From: Gastrolobium villosum
Lineage: Eukaryota > Streptophyta > Magnoliopsida > Fabales > Fabaceae
Length of the DNA: 64,000 nt
Assembly: GCA_032173675.1 (NCBI GenBank)
Contig: JAVKPL010009440.1
Coordinates: forward strand, 124,001 to 188,000
Reading direction: 5' to 3'
In this document: positions 1-11,370 of the stretch, piece by piece
How the letters are laid out: the number at the start of each line of letters is the position of its first letter
How positions within the stretch are numbered: position 1 is the stretch's first letter
Translations under genes and position numbers: made by a program
Notes under the pieces: model-generated
What the model was told of the DNA's origin: nothing
The model's input: only the letters and a program-made list of their open reading frames with translations
Database searches by the model: none

Positions 1-151
1 GAACTAAAAACTCAACGCAATGCAACATTTGAAACTTTTTTTGAATTTTTATAACGTTTGTTGAAGCGTCGGGGAGTGTCGGAGTGTCCGAGAGTGTCGG
101 GAAGTGTCAGACACGACACGTCAAGGTTTTTGAAGTGTCGGTGCTTCATAG
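1..151 (+). mobile_element. hAT-like element, right end only (cut by window edge)
   Basis: Rich in GTGTCGG/GTGTC words and ends in GTGCTTCATAG, matching the right end of the complete element at 19576-20002 (shared stretches such as GTCGGGGAGTGTCGGAGTGTC and GACACGACACGT). The left end lies outside the window, so its target duplication cannot be checked. Non-coding. Confidence 0.7.
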
Positions 152-379
152 ATAGTGATTTCTAAATAAAAAAAATTTCTCCTCTACTAATCGTTCCCTG
201 AAATTATTGTTCGGGACAACTGCACCTACAGAACAGTTAATACTTCTCTCACTGGTTGAGCGAAGAGGGGTGATCATTCCCTCTAAATTTATACACAATC
301 TATAATCTTTAGTCATATCTAAAAAATTATAAAATCGCTAGAACAATCTCTTTTTTTTTGGTAATCAGCTTGATCAACC

Positions 380-792
380 TTTTATCAGTTGATTGACATG
401 CTTGGAGATATATTTTTTTCTTACTTAATTTGTTCCTTGATAACGCGCTATTTATTGAATTATTATCATATTTGTATAATGCATCGTTAAAAAAAATAAA
501 AATTGTAGCCTTTCTGTTTGTATTGCTAAGAGTGGCAGTAGTCAGTTGAATAATAATAACATTAGATTTCTACGTCAAATTTTAAAATCACATCCCCACA
601 AATATTATAGGAGGTTAATTGAAAAAAAAACCCATTAATTATAATTTAAAAGCAAATTTACCCGTTTAAAACAAAATTCAAACATTATACAAATATGATA
701 ATAATTCAATAAATAGCGAGTTATCAAGGAACAAATTAAGAAAAACAATAATTATCTCCAAACACACGTATCAATTGATAAATTTGTTTCAA
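380..792. repeat. Foldback (inverted-repeat) element
   Basis: A stretch at about 421-483 containing TTATTGAATTATTATCATAT is repeated in reverse complement at about 672-743, and matching extends outward (GGAGATA against TATCTCC). Arms of roughly 100 bp surround an AT-rich centre. This is MITE-like architecture; no clear target duplication was found and no family is assigned. The rest of 152-1113 is AT-rich with no gene seen. Confidence 0.6.
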
Positions 793-1129
793 CATAATTA
801 GTGATCTCGGATTCGAATGTATGAAAATATAACTTTTTTTTTTAATATTATCCATAAATAAACCAATGAATAATATTAAAAAAATCAATTATTTACACAA
901 AATTAAACATTTAGCCACCTGTGCCCGGAAAAATAATAACACATGTAGTGAATGTTATATTAAATAGATTTTTTCATTCACAAAAGTGGAATGCCCCAAA
1001 CAGAAATTTTATAAAGCTTCCTCCACCACTCATATTATCCAATATGAGATTTTCTTATCCCACATCCTTCAAATTTTCAATCAACTTCTTATTCATTGAA
1101 TTCTATATATTTTTTCTTTAAAACTCATA

Positions 1130-1282
1130 AAAGGGCGACCCAGTTCAAATACTCACTTCGTGAGTGTCTGGGGAAGGGAATACTCTAGGCAGTCTTTCCC
1201 CTGCTTTTTGCAGAGAGGCTGATTCAAACCCGCGACCTGACACACCACGGTAAGCAAGCTTACCGCTGAGCCAAGCCGACTC
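1130..1282 (-). mobile_element. Au-like SINE
   Basis: On the minus strand it opens with a tRNA-like pol III box A (TGGCTCAGCGGTAAGC) and box B (GGGTTTGAATCAGCC), continues with the CTGCAAAAAGCAGGGG and CTGCCTAGAGTATTCCC blocks known from plant Au SINEs, and ends in GGGTCGCCCTTTT. The 16-bp direct repeat TTCTTTAAAACTCATA flanks it at 1114-1129 and 1283-1298, as target-primed retrotransposition predicts. Non-autonomous; mobilised by LINE enzymes in trans. Confidence 0.88.
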
Positions 1283-1364
1283 TTCTTTAAAACTCATACT
1301 TCTTTTTATTTATTTTTCTTTTTTAAAAATAAAATCAAGGCTATATAATTCACCTAGAAATAAT

Positions 1365-2081
1365 AGGATTTTATAATTCTTATATAATATAAGAAGGAAA
1401 AAGAATTTACACACCTTTCAATTTTCGTATTTGCATTGATTCCACACTTTTTTTTATTATATAAGTTTAATGTGACTTTTTGTCTCTATTACATTAGAAT
1501 TTTCTTCCATGTATAACATGAGAATTATAAAACCCAGTGTTTTTAAACCCGGACCGACCCGGCCGGGTCGACCTGGGAACCGGGTAAACCGATCATATAA
1601 CCGGTTCGATTGAAGCAACGGACTGGTCATGCATCAGAACCGGTGACCCGACCCGGTCACAAAAAAAAATTTCAAATTTTTTTTCAAAAAAAAATCATAA
1701 TTGACATATTTTAATATTTTTTTACTTATTGACTTACATAAGTTATGTGTTTACAGTACTAATATTATCTCAATTATGCACTATGCAAAAAATCTGATTT
1801 GATTTGTAGTTAGAGATGTCATTTTCTGAACCTAAAGTCACGTATCACGATCATTATATTTTTGTTTGATCCTTTATTGGATAATAATACGTGATTTATT
1901 ATTTTTTATATTAAAATATTTGAAATGTTAATATTTTTTTTTAGATATTTGAGTATGTTTATAATTTTTTAATATAAATTATAAAATTGTATATAATCAC
2001 CGGGTCATGCAGTTGAACCAGTGACCCAGTACCTCGACCGGGTCAATGGCTGTTCCGGTATTAATAACATTCATAAAACCC
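1365..2081. mobile_element. MITE of the 9-bp-TSD family, interrupted by a hAT element
   Basis: The left part (1365-1534, from GGATTTTATAATTCTTA to ACATGAGAATTATAAAACC) has the TIR layout and interior of the copies near 5655 and 19200. The last bases (ATAAAACCC) reappear at 2073-2081 after the inserted element at 1535-2072, so the MITE was there first and was split almost at its right end. Confidence 0.6.
1535..2072. mobile_element. Non-autonomous hAT-like element (ACCCGG-rich)
   Basis: Both ends are rich in ACCCGG/CCGGGT words: AAACCCGGACCGACCCGG on the left and GACCGGGTCAATGGC on the right. Terminal similarity is short (CAGTGTT against GAATGTT). The 8-bp repeat ATAAAACC flanks it at 1527-1534 and 2073-2080, the duplication size of hAT elements. 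The centre is AT-rich and has no coding potential. This common plant repeat type was identified by end structure only. Confidence 0.65.
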
Positions 2082-2324
2082 TATAATTTATCCATTTTCT
2101 ATATAAAAATATAACTTAATGTCTTCAGGGTGGCATAAGGAGAGATTATTTGTCGAATGTCTCTTAGAACTAAACAGCACTACAGTTTTACTTCTATACG
2201 TTGTGGATTGAACATTTTGAGACTTCCCTGGCAGCTGCAGGCACGGTGTTCCACTCTTGTATTCTCTCATATGCGCCAATAGCTACTTTGGCTTTTGAAT
2301 GTGTTTCAATTATTATGAGTGAAG

Positions 2325-2580
2325 AAACTCATTGAATTGATTAATCTGAAAAGTGAGTACAAAGTACAGAGGCTACTGCGATATATATCAGCTAACCTAT
2401 ATTAAGAAGAGAAAAGGAAAAACTAAGCTAACAAACTTGGTTAACTTATCAGTAACTAAATTACAACTGAACAGAAAGACGAAGTTGCTGATGTAGTTTA
2501 GGTTGCTGATATGGAAAGTTGCTGATGTGGCTTAGGTATAATATGCTGGTATCAAACTTCACTATCTCGACATTCTCTTA
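2325..2580 (-). mobile_element. Possible solo LTR relic (copia-like)
   Basis: Read on the minus strand the segment ends with TTTGTACTCACTTTTCAGATTAATCAATTCAATGAG-type sequence (given here only as style; key words TTTGTACTC and AATCAATTCAATG), which resembles the R/U5 part of copia LTRs. Short GTTGCTGAT repeats occur at 2480-2530. I found no target duplication, so the boundaries are soft. Confidence 0.35.
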
Positions 2581-3104
2581 AACGTGTCGGCGCCAATGTT
2601 TGTCTTTGTCAGTGTGAAAATGCATATCTTGATGTATATGTAGTATACCACATGGCTTGATCATGAAAAAACAAAAAAAACAAAAACTAGTATGAGGAGA
2701 AAAGTATCCCCATTTTGATCAAATGCATTCTTAATTTGCTGCACGCCAAATTAGTATATGTCAACGCACGCAGTCCATCTTGAAGCTTTAGAGAATTCAA
2801 TCAAATATTTGTTATAAGATATGTATTATTATTACTTTGTGAGTCGTAACATATAAACAAGTGGCTTGCGCACACACAAAAAAAAAAAACATAGGGACAT
2901 AATTCGCAAGTTGCTTGCCTAATTACTTATTAACTTTATATATAATTAATATACTAGAAAATTTCAGGACATTTTCTGACTGCTTCACTGGGTAGCTGGC
3001 CAAAGCAACATCAACAAGTAACTCCCACGCGGTTGTTCTAGATTCATAAACCTGTGAGCGTAAGCCCCACGTCAGCAAAACAATTTTTCTGGAATATCAC
3101 AAAA
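2581..3104. other. AT-rich intergenic stretch
   Basis: No gene or recognisable element is seen, apart from a run of A at about 2877-2890. Confidence 0.5.
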
Positions 3105-3626
3105 CGTATAAATTCATGGTTTATATTATTCCGTAACATATCCCTTATGTACAAAGAGTTCTTATTTGGACTTGAAATATGGATATTGCATGTTAGAGAA
3201 TATAATATAAATCACTAAAAAAAACCGTCACCTACAACTTTAAGGTTTTGGGTGAAATGGTTCTTTAGGCAGACCAAAAAAATGGGCTCGTGCAGCACAA
3301 GGCAGACCAATAATGGGCTTGTGCCATATTCTACGCTTCAAGCCCAAAGGGCTCTTGCGTGAAGGGGTGTGTTAGAGAATATAATATAAATTACTAAAAA
3401 AGGCCGTCACCTACAATCTTAAGATTTTGGGTGAAATGATTCTTTAACATTGCACATGCTCAATTTTTGATTTACCCTTATGTTTATTTTAATTCCAGCG
3501 GAGTCAGTGAGTATCGAACTTGTGACCTTGTAGTCACTAAAACTATATAAATAATTCATTCAACCCAAAATCTTAAATTATTGGATGAGAATTTTTTAAT
3601 AATTTATATTATTTTTTAAAACAACC
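3105..3626 (-). mobile_element. Old TRIM, minus orientation, hosting a second TRIM
   Basis: The parts outside 3191-3449 line up with the TRIM at 15914-16206: GACTTGAAATATGGATATTGCA before the insertion, then GTATCGAACTTGTGACCTTGTAGTCAC and TTCAACCCAAAATCTTAAATTATTGGATGAG after it. The left LTR is badly eroded and the tRNA-primer site is no longer readable. Boundaries are approximate. Confidence 0.6.
3191..3449 (+). mobile_element. TRIM retroelement, plus orientation
   Basis: Two near-identical direct repeats of about 77-80 bp start TGTTAGAGAATATAATATAAA (3191-3267 and 3370-3449). The second ends TTCTTTAACA, giving TG...CA termini. A purine-rich tract (GAAGGGGTG) precedes the second LTR. The 5-bp repeat TTGCA flanks the element at 3186-3190 and 3450-3454. 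The short interior (about 100 bp) has no coding capacity and has lost the usual primer-binding site, so it is a deletion derivative moved in trans. Confidence 0.82.
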
Positions 3627-3840
3627 CTTACGCCAGAATATTACAAAAGCACTGACCGCATTCATGTCATTATCTTCATACGACTAGTCAAAGAGGCAGT
3701 CCGAGATCTGATAACTGTTAAAAGTAAAACTCTTAACTTAATTTCCTTACCTTTGAAGCATTGTTGATGGAAAAGAGCCGCCACAATTAGTTTATTTAAA
3801 TTAGTCAAACTCCTTGACTTTGTTTATAGTAGTAGTGGCT

Positions 3841-3850
3841 TATAAATATA
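3841..3850 (+). promoter_or_regulatory. TATA box of the zinc-finger gene
   Basis: TATAAATATA lies about 110 bp upstream of the ATG at 3961, a normal distance for a plant promoter with an 80-bp leader. The leader is AT-rich and intronless. Confidence 0.6.
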
Positions 3851-3960
3851 AACCTCAATGTCCAAGTGTTATTCACCAATCACAACTCATTTCTAAATTC
3901 TTTACGTACTTCACCTCATATTAATTAATATAATTACATTGCATTTTTTCGTACGTAACC

Positions 3961-4479
3961 ATGAAGAGACAGAGAGATATTGAAGGATTAATGAGCATAG
4001 ATTTGGCAAATTGTCTAATGATGCTCTCTCGTCCCCAAGAAATCAACAAGCTACCGGAAAAAAGTTTTGGGCCTGCGGAATTTGAGTGCAAAACATGCAA
4101 CCGCAAGTTCTCGTCCTTTCAAGCACTCGGTGGCCACAGGGCTAGCCATAAGAGATTAAAACTAAACGAGGATGAACTCAAAGCACATGCTACATCTCTG
4201 AGTTTGGGAATTAAAAAACCCAAAATGCACGAGTGCTCCATTTGTGGGAAGGAATTCTCTTTGGGACAGGCATTGGGAGGCCACATGAGAAGGCACAGAA
4301 CTATCTTCAACGAAAAAGAGTTTTCTTCAATAAAAAAGGTGGTTGCAAAATTACCAGTTTTGAAAAGATCAAATAGCACGAGGGTAATAACGTGCTTGGA
4401 CTTGAACTTAACGCCGCTTGAGAATGACTTGAAGTTATTGTTTGGAAAGATGGCTCCGAATGTTGATTATGCCTTATAG
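3961..4479 (+). CDS. ZAT11-like C2H2 zinc-finger repressor (172 aa)
   Basis: Intronless nuclear DNA-binding protein of the plant C1-2i Cys2/His2 family. Two fingers carry the plant-specific QALGGH helix: the first uses C43, C46, H59, H63 and the second C92, C95, H108, H112. An N-terminal MKRQRD start and the LANCLMML stretch (residues 15-22) resemble Arabidopsis ZAT11. The C-terminal LDLNLTP (146-152) is an EAR motif, which in this family recruits TOPLESS-type co-repressors, so repression is the expected activity. Length is typical (160-180 aa). The ATG is the first in frame after a plausible TATA box. ZAT11/ZAT12 relatives are stress-induced; induction here is inferred from the family, not seen. 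The exact orthologue (ZAT11 or ZAT18) is not settled. Confidence 0.93.
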   Translation: MKRQRDIEGLMSIDLANCLMMLSRPQEINKLPEKSFGPAEFECKTCNRKFSSFQALGGHRASHKRLKLNEDELKAHATSLSLGIKKPKMHECSICGKEFSLGQALGGHMRRHRTIFNEKEFSSIKKVVAKLPVLKRSNSTRVITCLDLNLTPLENDLKLLFGKMAPNVDYAL

Positions 4480-5221
4480 TCTGATTCTTATTTTGTTGTG
4501 GCATATAATTTCTCTATTGTAATCACTACATTGTATTTAATTAGTCCTGTCCTGTTTCTTTTGAAATCGTGTCTTTTATTCTTTCAATTTTTAACGTGAG
4601 AATTATTTTTTATTTTCTTCTCAACTTATATTGCTTATAACGATAATCACAATAATGGAATAATGTTTCCCGTCTTCCAATTTTTTTAAAAATAAGGTTG
4701 AAGATAAATTTGTCTGTTGTCTTTCCGGGGGAAGTTTTAACATGTAGAGAACTACTAGCTAGAAGAAGGGGAAAAGAAAAATCATTTTTGACTTTCAAAA
4801 ACCTGCAAATTGATGAAGAGGAAAAAAGGGAAATTAATGTATATCTTTCAGCCTTTCAAGACTCGAATATGGTAATTCTAAGGTCAGCTTTCAACCAAGA
4901 ACATTCTATTCTTGGTATAAGACCACTTCCATGTGTGTTAGCAGAACATTGTATCGGGATCGTTGGAAAGGTAATTAAAGAGAAAATATCTAATTGGTTT
5001 ATTATTTATAAAGATAGGAAAGTGGTAAGTGGGAACAGATACTAAAGTCGAATAGGGACTACATTTGAGGAGTATTTTTCTTTGTGCTACTGTTATTAAA
5101 CGACGATTAATGAAGAATAAGAAAATTGCAGTATCCACTTCATCAAATAGAGAGGATGTATTCTTGTATATACATGACTAGACATAAGTATGAATTATTT
5201 TTTTACATAGTAATTAATTAT
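4480..5221. other. Downstream flank of the zinc-finger gene
   Basis: Probably includes its 3' UTR (T-rich, about 4480-4620). A frame of about 115 codons at 4698-5045 opens without an ATG and resembles nothing I know; I regard it as chance. Confidence 0.5.
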
Positions 5222-5395
5222 CGGAAAAATAAATCTTATGTCGTAAGAGAATTCAAATCTCATGTCATAGATACATGAAGTGTGGGACCCACCTATTTAT
5301 AAAAATAAAAAATAAAAAAAAATGAGTGGCACACCTTTTTATGCTGAGTGTAGGAAGGGTTTGTTTTCTCATGCAACATGAGAAAAACAAATCCC
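5222..5395. mobile_element. MITE, 9-bp-TSD family
   Basis: A 174-bp non-coding element with a GTGGGACCCAC core and inverted CATGWNACATGAGAAA-type arms. The perfect 9-bp repeat ATTAATTAT flanks it (5213-5221 and 5396-5404). A 9-bp duplication points to a Mutator-like transposase as the mobiliser. Confidence 0.85.
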
Positions 5396-5654
5396 ATTAA
5401 TTATATAAGCACAAACTATTCAATTGTAAACTTAAACAGCTCATTAATTCAAGCAAGTTGGAAATGAATCAACGGTTATGATTTTGTAACTACTTATTTT
5501 AGTACTTTTTTTCTCTTTTCCTTTATTATCATTGATCCACCTTTTTATGGTTATAATTACCTACATAACCATGTCATGTTTTTTTGTTTCAAATGAGAGA
5601 ATCTAGATCCAGCAAAGTTTGTTAAGCCTTGTAAATATTAAGGGTTTAGTTTTA

Positions 5655-5825
5655 GGGTTTTATATTTCCCATTTAACATGAGAATTCAAACTTTCCTATA
5701 CACTCTTCGATTTCCGTGCTAACATCGGTCCAACATTTAATTTTTTCTAACAAATGGGTCCCACATGCTTTTATCTCTACAACATGAGATTTCAATTCTC
5801 ATTTAACATGAGAAATATAAAACTC
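5655..5825. mobile_element. MITE, 9-bp-TSD family
   Basis: Starts GGGTTTTATATTTCCC and ends GAGAAATATAAAACTC. Flanked by TTAGTTTTA (5646-5654) and TTAGTTTTT (5826-5834), an 8/9 match. The interior holds ATGGGTCCCACATGC. Its closest relatives in the window are at 1365 and 19200. Confidence 0.8.
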
Positions 5826-6557
5826 TTAGTTTTTAACCAGTATCAATAAAAAATAACTGCAGTTATACACAATTACATAATAAATAAAAGGATTGATCTT
5901 ATGTCATGCTAAAGAGATTACGCAGTCTATGCCTCATAAGCTCATAGGAATGATAGTGCCAGTTTAGTTATGTTTACCCTGCTAAAATAAGACAATTCTT
6001 TTAGGATAGTTTATTTGATTCAATTAAACAATATATATAAGAAGATTTATTTAAATGTTTATTATGTTAACTAATTTCTTGTACAATTTTTTCTTTTTCC
6101 TCATTTTATAACATTTTATCGATATTTGTTCTGCTTTTCATCAATTTTTTATTTTATTTTAAAAAAATATTCGTCGGAGCAACACGCTAGTCTCCAACCC
6201 TTAGCTCACAACTCATAGGCTTTGGTCAAGGCCTCCATTTCTAAGCCCATGTTAAAGCGGGCTAATCCAATTTGATCCGTATGGGCTTAACCTGTAATGG
6301 GCTAGGCCTAAATGATACATATTGACACCTGACAGTGTTAGAATTTGGCAGCTTCCTTGCCATGAGTTACAAGGAAAAATATGTCTTTTACGTGTGCATC
6401 GGTACACCATTAAATAACTTCTTGTGACAATATTAACTTATAAAATGGTCCATTAGTTTATTTATCATTGAGTCTCATTACTAATCAGTTTTTGCAATTC
6501 AGTCCATGAACAAAATTTTATCTAGGAATTCAAGGATGGCAGGGCTAGACTGCTAAA

Positions 6558-6614
<57 letters not shown>

Positions 6615-7560
6615 CCTATTAGTATTGCCGCCGCTATCGTTAGCTAGGGCGGCATAGAAGAACCCAGATGATTCAAAATTCCCACTTAAACCTATTCAGC
6701 AAATAACAAGTAACTAATTCAAAATAGATCATCTCATATGACGACAGAAAAAAAAAAATAACATAATCATATGAGAAGATTATAATCATATAAAAACAAA
6801 TAATGATTAGGATTTCATAATTACCTAATTTAATATATATTTTTTCTTTCTATTTCTTTGTTACTATTAATACAAAAGATGCTTTCCTACATGTCCATAT
6901 CAAGATGTCTATATTCAAATAATTCACACCGTTCATCTCGTTTACAAAGTAGGCTACTACTTCTTGTCATTAATGGCGCGATTCACACATAACGGAAGTA
7001 ATTTTTTCCGTTATTATTGTCCAATCGCGAAGCTGAGACTCAGACCCATTATTAAAGGACAAATCTTCCAAAAAAAATTTGTTATAAAGGTTTCCGTAAT
7101 CATGCGTTGAAACCTTCGTGTGGGGAATATGATACATAGGGTCTTGATTTTTTTAAGTATCTTTACCATTAAATATAATAAATAATTCAAGCAAAGTCTC
7201 CTTCCATGAGTTTTTCCATCATGGAGACCCTGCTAAGTTTTTTTTTTAAAAAAAACGCATTCCACTTTGCTTTTCGAATGAAGTCACTGAGAACTTCTGC
7301 TTTCTTAATTAATTAATATATAACATATATTAATTAAACACGGATAGTTCACCAATGAGTTTATTTAAATGAGGTGACACCAAAACTATTGTTTAACTTG
7401 TAATATAAACCAAATCATATTACCCATGGAGGAAATGATTTTCAACTTTCCTATAGTTTATGATTAGTGGTGAGGAAAGCATGTGTAAATCATAAAATAA
7501 TATATTAATATATTATTAAATGTATTAATTTTTGGCTTCACAGAAGGGGAGGGGGAGATT
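5826..7560. other. Gene-free AT-rich stretch
   Basis: Contains the AAT microsatellite listed separately. Nothing else recognisable; no exon-like reading frame. Confidence 0.5.
6558..6614. repeat. (AAT)n microsatellite
   Basis: About 19 uninterrupted AAT units. Confidence 0.97.
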
Positions 7561-7950
7561 ATTGGAATATTTAAGTATGATGAAATCTCAATTGCTTGAT
7601 AATGAGATAAGTGAAGTGCATATATGGATTGACATCATATCACAACCTAAAACCTTAAGATATTAGGTTTACGGGTCTCTCACTTATATGTATTTCACTT
7701 AGACCATAATCAACTAATGTGTAACTCTATCACATTTGAATATTCCAACAAAATGAGATACTAAAAAAATTATATACGGATTAATATAAAAAAGTTAAAT
7801 TATAGCTTAAGCTTTTGGGTGAAATGATTGTTTATTATATAAAAATTAATTCCCCCCAAAAGCTTAAGCTTGTAAGTGATAAGTTTTTAATGATTTTATA
7901 TTATATCTCTCTAATACACTCTCTCACGCAAGAATTCTTTGCACTTAAAA
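7561..7950. repeat. Eroded TRIM-LTR relics
   Basis: Contains TRIM-LTR words: TTAAGCTTTTGGGTGAAATGA at about 7809 (plus sense) and, nearby, CCAAAAGCTTAAGCTTGTAAG followed by TTTATATTATATCTCTCTAATACACTCTCTCACGCAAGAATTC (key words TTATATTATATCTCTCTAA and CACGCAAGAATTC), the mirror orientation. No intact element or target duplication. Confidence 0.45.
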
Positions 7951-9320
7951 TGTAAATATTATACAAGCTCGTTTTTTGATTTTATCTCGTGCTGAATTAA
8001 TTACACTACAAAGCAAATGACAGTAAAGATTGAATTGATGATCCCAATTTAAAACCTCCGTCATAAGTGGTTACTGACCATCGTAAAAGAATAAATTCAA
8101 CACAAAAATTGTACCTTAGAAATGAAGGCACATTTATCAATCAAGTTGCCATTGACAATTTAACATCTCATGATCCCAATTCTCTTCATCTTTTCATTTG
8201 GCTTAGCTTAGCTAGCACCAAAGCTCAGCATAGGGCAACCAATAAACAAAGGTCCGACACATTGGGATTTGCTTTTATCTATGGTGTGGGATTTCCTTGA
8301 AGTACGTACGTTAACCTCCAGCACAAGATTATTGGTTGAAAGTAGATTCGAAAATACGTGCTTTGAAGAGTGCAATGCCTTATATAAATCTTCTTAGCCA
8401 ACTGAACCAACCTGCATCGGCTTTTGAAGTTATATTGTATTTTAATTTATTTGATTTGATGGCTAAAATGTTAGCCGGGCCAGGAATCTTGTGCCTAGAA
8501 TGCCTCTCATAGCTAGAAAGAAACACATCTCTTTTTGCTGGTGGGCGCGTGAATGTTTGAATCCTAGATCTATCCAAACCTCTCACCCACGTTGTATGAA
8601 ATCAATTATCATTTTGCAAAATAAATAAATAAGTGACTAGTTTTGTGGTAGATATATTACGAGAATTAATCAAATCAGCTCGGCAAGCTGGAAAAATCAA
8701 CTTGTAGGCTGTTCGATCCCCATTATATCTCAGGTCATGGAAGCTTAATATTGACCACGTGATGATTCCACGAAAGTCAAAACTCCCATTAGTCAACCTC
8801 TACAACTCCCAATTGTATGTGATGTGTTATTATCTGGACTTTGCATGTTTTGCTCTCGTTTCAATGAGCTATATTAATTAATCCTGATAGCATATTAGTT
8901 GCTAGTATATTTGAATGGCGTTGTGAAGTCCTATAATATTGCTAGTGGTACTTGCACCCAAGGCATGCACTAACTGACAAATCATCTAAAGTATGATGAT
9001 CCGTCCATACCGATCAACACAATGTTCCAGGAATCATCAAAATCATTAAAAATGAAGATTAATTTATCGCTAGTTCATTTCATGGACATTTTTAGTTAGT
9101 TATGAGTATTATTGTCACCAATTCTACCATCATTTAATCGTGTTCAGTTAGAATGACCAACTACAGCATGAGACTAGTCCGATTGTAATTTTTTTGCGGT
9201 ACTTCTTGTCAGCCTCACTAACCAGAGGAAGATTCGACGTGAATCACGTTTTCACTGTCCATTTTAGTTAGTTATTTTTTCTAAAATTTTTTGAGAATTC
9301 ACGGTGATAGAAAATTCAGT
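7951..9320. other. Gene-free stretch
   Basis: AT-rich, with several frames of 60-77 codons that lack start context, splice signals or family resemblance. No element identified. Confidence 0.5.
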
Positions 9321-9713
9321 CTATTATAACATCCGGACAAAAATGCTAAGTCCAAGCTCATTAAGAGGTTTCCTAAAATCCTAATTCCTAGATTCTTGAA
9401 CCTTCCCATCTCCTCTATATATTCATTAGTTGTGGGTGGAAGTTAGGTTAGATATTTTGAGAGACTCTTGAGTGACACTAGAGAGATTTTTGAGCAAAGC
9501 TTTGAGCTTTGCATTTGAGAGACTTTTAGAGAGTTTGAGTGAAACATCTCTAGGAAAGTTTGACTATCACCATCATTGGAGAGGTCGAGTGAACCATCAC
9601 TTTGGTGAAACTTGACTCTTTGTACACTTTATTATCATAGTGAACGTTTGAACTGGATTAGGTCCCATGGATTTTTACTTCTTCACATTGAATAAGATTT
9701 TCTTATGTTAAAA
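9321..9713 (+). mobile_element. Possible LTR relic
   Basis: Looks like a retroelement LTR promoter block: TATA-like CTCTATATATTCATT (about 9413) is followed by short repeats of GAGAGACTCTTGAG/GAGAGACTTTTAGAG and a T-rich end with GAATAAGATTTTC. No PBS, polypurine tract or target duplication was found, so this is a resemblance only. Confidence 0.3.
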
Positions 9714-10429
9714 TCTGCTTGTGTTTTCTCCCGTTTGTTCTGTGTTTTTCGTTTCTCCATTGCGCTGATAGACTTGTTGATACAGGCCGATCTCTGATTG
9801 AAGAGCCAACGTTTGACTTCCGCAAAAACTTCTTAACCGAGTTCCCAACAAATTATACACCAACGTCATTGCTGGCGAATTTCAAGCACGTAAAAGTTGT
9901 TTTCCGTGGCTAGTACTAACAGTAGTGCTCAACATAATGGCATGCAAAATTAAGTAAAGATAATACATTTCCTGCAATGGCCAATGTCCAGAGTATTCCT
10001 TGTGTTCATTGCCTTGGACTCCACTTGCTATGTCGCCAAAAGGAAATAGATCAATATGAATTTTGAAGTTCAAGCCATGTGCTAAAGAATTTTCTTTGAT
10101 TAAGACTGCATATATCTAAAGGGAAATGCATTTGTCATATATAAACAGCTTTTAGACTTTTGAAATCATATATGTATGTGCCAAATGTCAAAGTCTTGCA
10201 TTATCTATCTAAGCTATATTCTCTTTGAAAATATTTATATGGACCACTCTTCCATCATTAAAAAATAATAATAAATCAATGTGCAATATCTTTAGTGGGG
10301 AAAAAAGTTTCGATCATATATATGCAACTAAATATAGAGATCAAGAAATAAAATAAAATAATGAAAAATTTTATACGTTTTTGTGTGTAAATAGTTATAC
10401 TTATTTTAACATTGCTCATTTGTATTTTT

Positions 10430-10474
<45 letters not shown>

Positions 10475-11370
10475 ATAAAACCTTGCTCATTCTGCTATAA
10501 GAGGGTTCTTGATCAAATCTAATTATGTTTCATGCGTTTTATATATTTTACCACTTCCACCAATCTTTCTTTGCTCTCTCACTAACTAGCTCTTTAGGGG
10601 TGAGGAGCTGTTCGAGAACTCACCACCATGCACAGCCAAATTAACTGTAATATGTATAAGCATTCAATCAGAAAGCAGCGAGTTATCTGTCACGTAATCA
10701 AGGCAAAAGCTTTAAAGAAAAGGGAAATTCTTATAAATATCAACATGAAATCCAAGATGGTAACATTCATTTTCTTCCACATGCTTTTGGTCATACATGA
10801 AATACTATAAACAACTCAAATGCAAATTAAGCAAAACAAGAACCATGCCAGGTCCAATAGCAAGAACAGTTTTTGGTCCAGCCAAGACTCGAATAGTCAA
10901 TCATCACAATACTGGCTTTGAAAAAAACATGAAACAAAGGAGAATAAAAGACATAAGTTAACCTGGTCCCCTCGGGTTGACTAGATTTTAGGATCCTAAG
11001 GAATATTGGGTGTTCACAATGAAGGAAGATGGGACAATATGAATGGCGAGGAGGCACCGTTTGTTGTCGAAGCTCCACTAGTTTTGGGTGGTAGGGGCGA
11101 GGTTGAATAAGGTGTTGCTGGGATATTTTATCTTCATTTTCTTTATAAATTCCATCTAGCCGAGAGGGTTCCTCGCTTTACGATCAATTTTCGTACGAGT
11201 AGGTTTAATTTAGCAAACACCTTTCATTAAATTATCCTATTTTTATGTAGGGTACAGCTTCTCATTTCAAACGATAATAGATTTTTTGTTATGTAACAAA
11301 AAAATAATTATGTTTTACTGATAAGATATAGTTGTAATATTAAAGTTATTTATTTTTTTGTTATGTCAAC
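9714..11370. other. Gene-free stretch with an (AT)n run
   Basis: An (AT)n microsatellite lies at 10433-10469. An 83-codon frame at 10827-11078 (minus) is open but unrecognised and lacks gene context. No other feature supported. Confidence 0.5.

Noticed and set aside
4698..5045. 115-codon open frame just after the zinc-finger gene
   Set aside because: No ATG at its start, no family resemblance, ordinary AT-rich context; a chance frame or a fragment of unknown origin.
10827..11078. 83-codon frame on the minus strand
   Set aside because: Reads like a protein in composition but I recognise no family and see no promoter, splice or start context.
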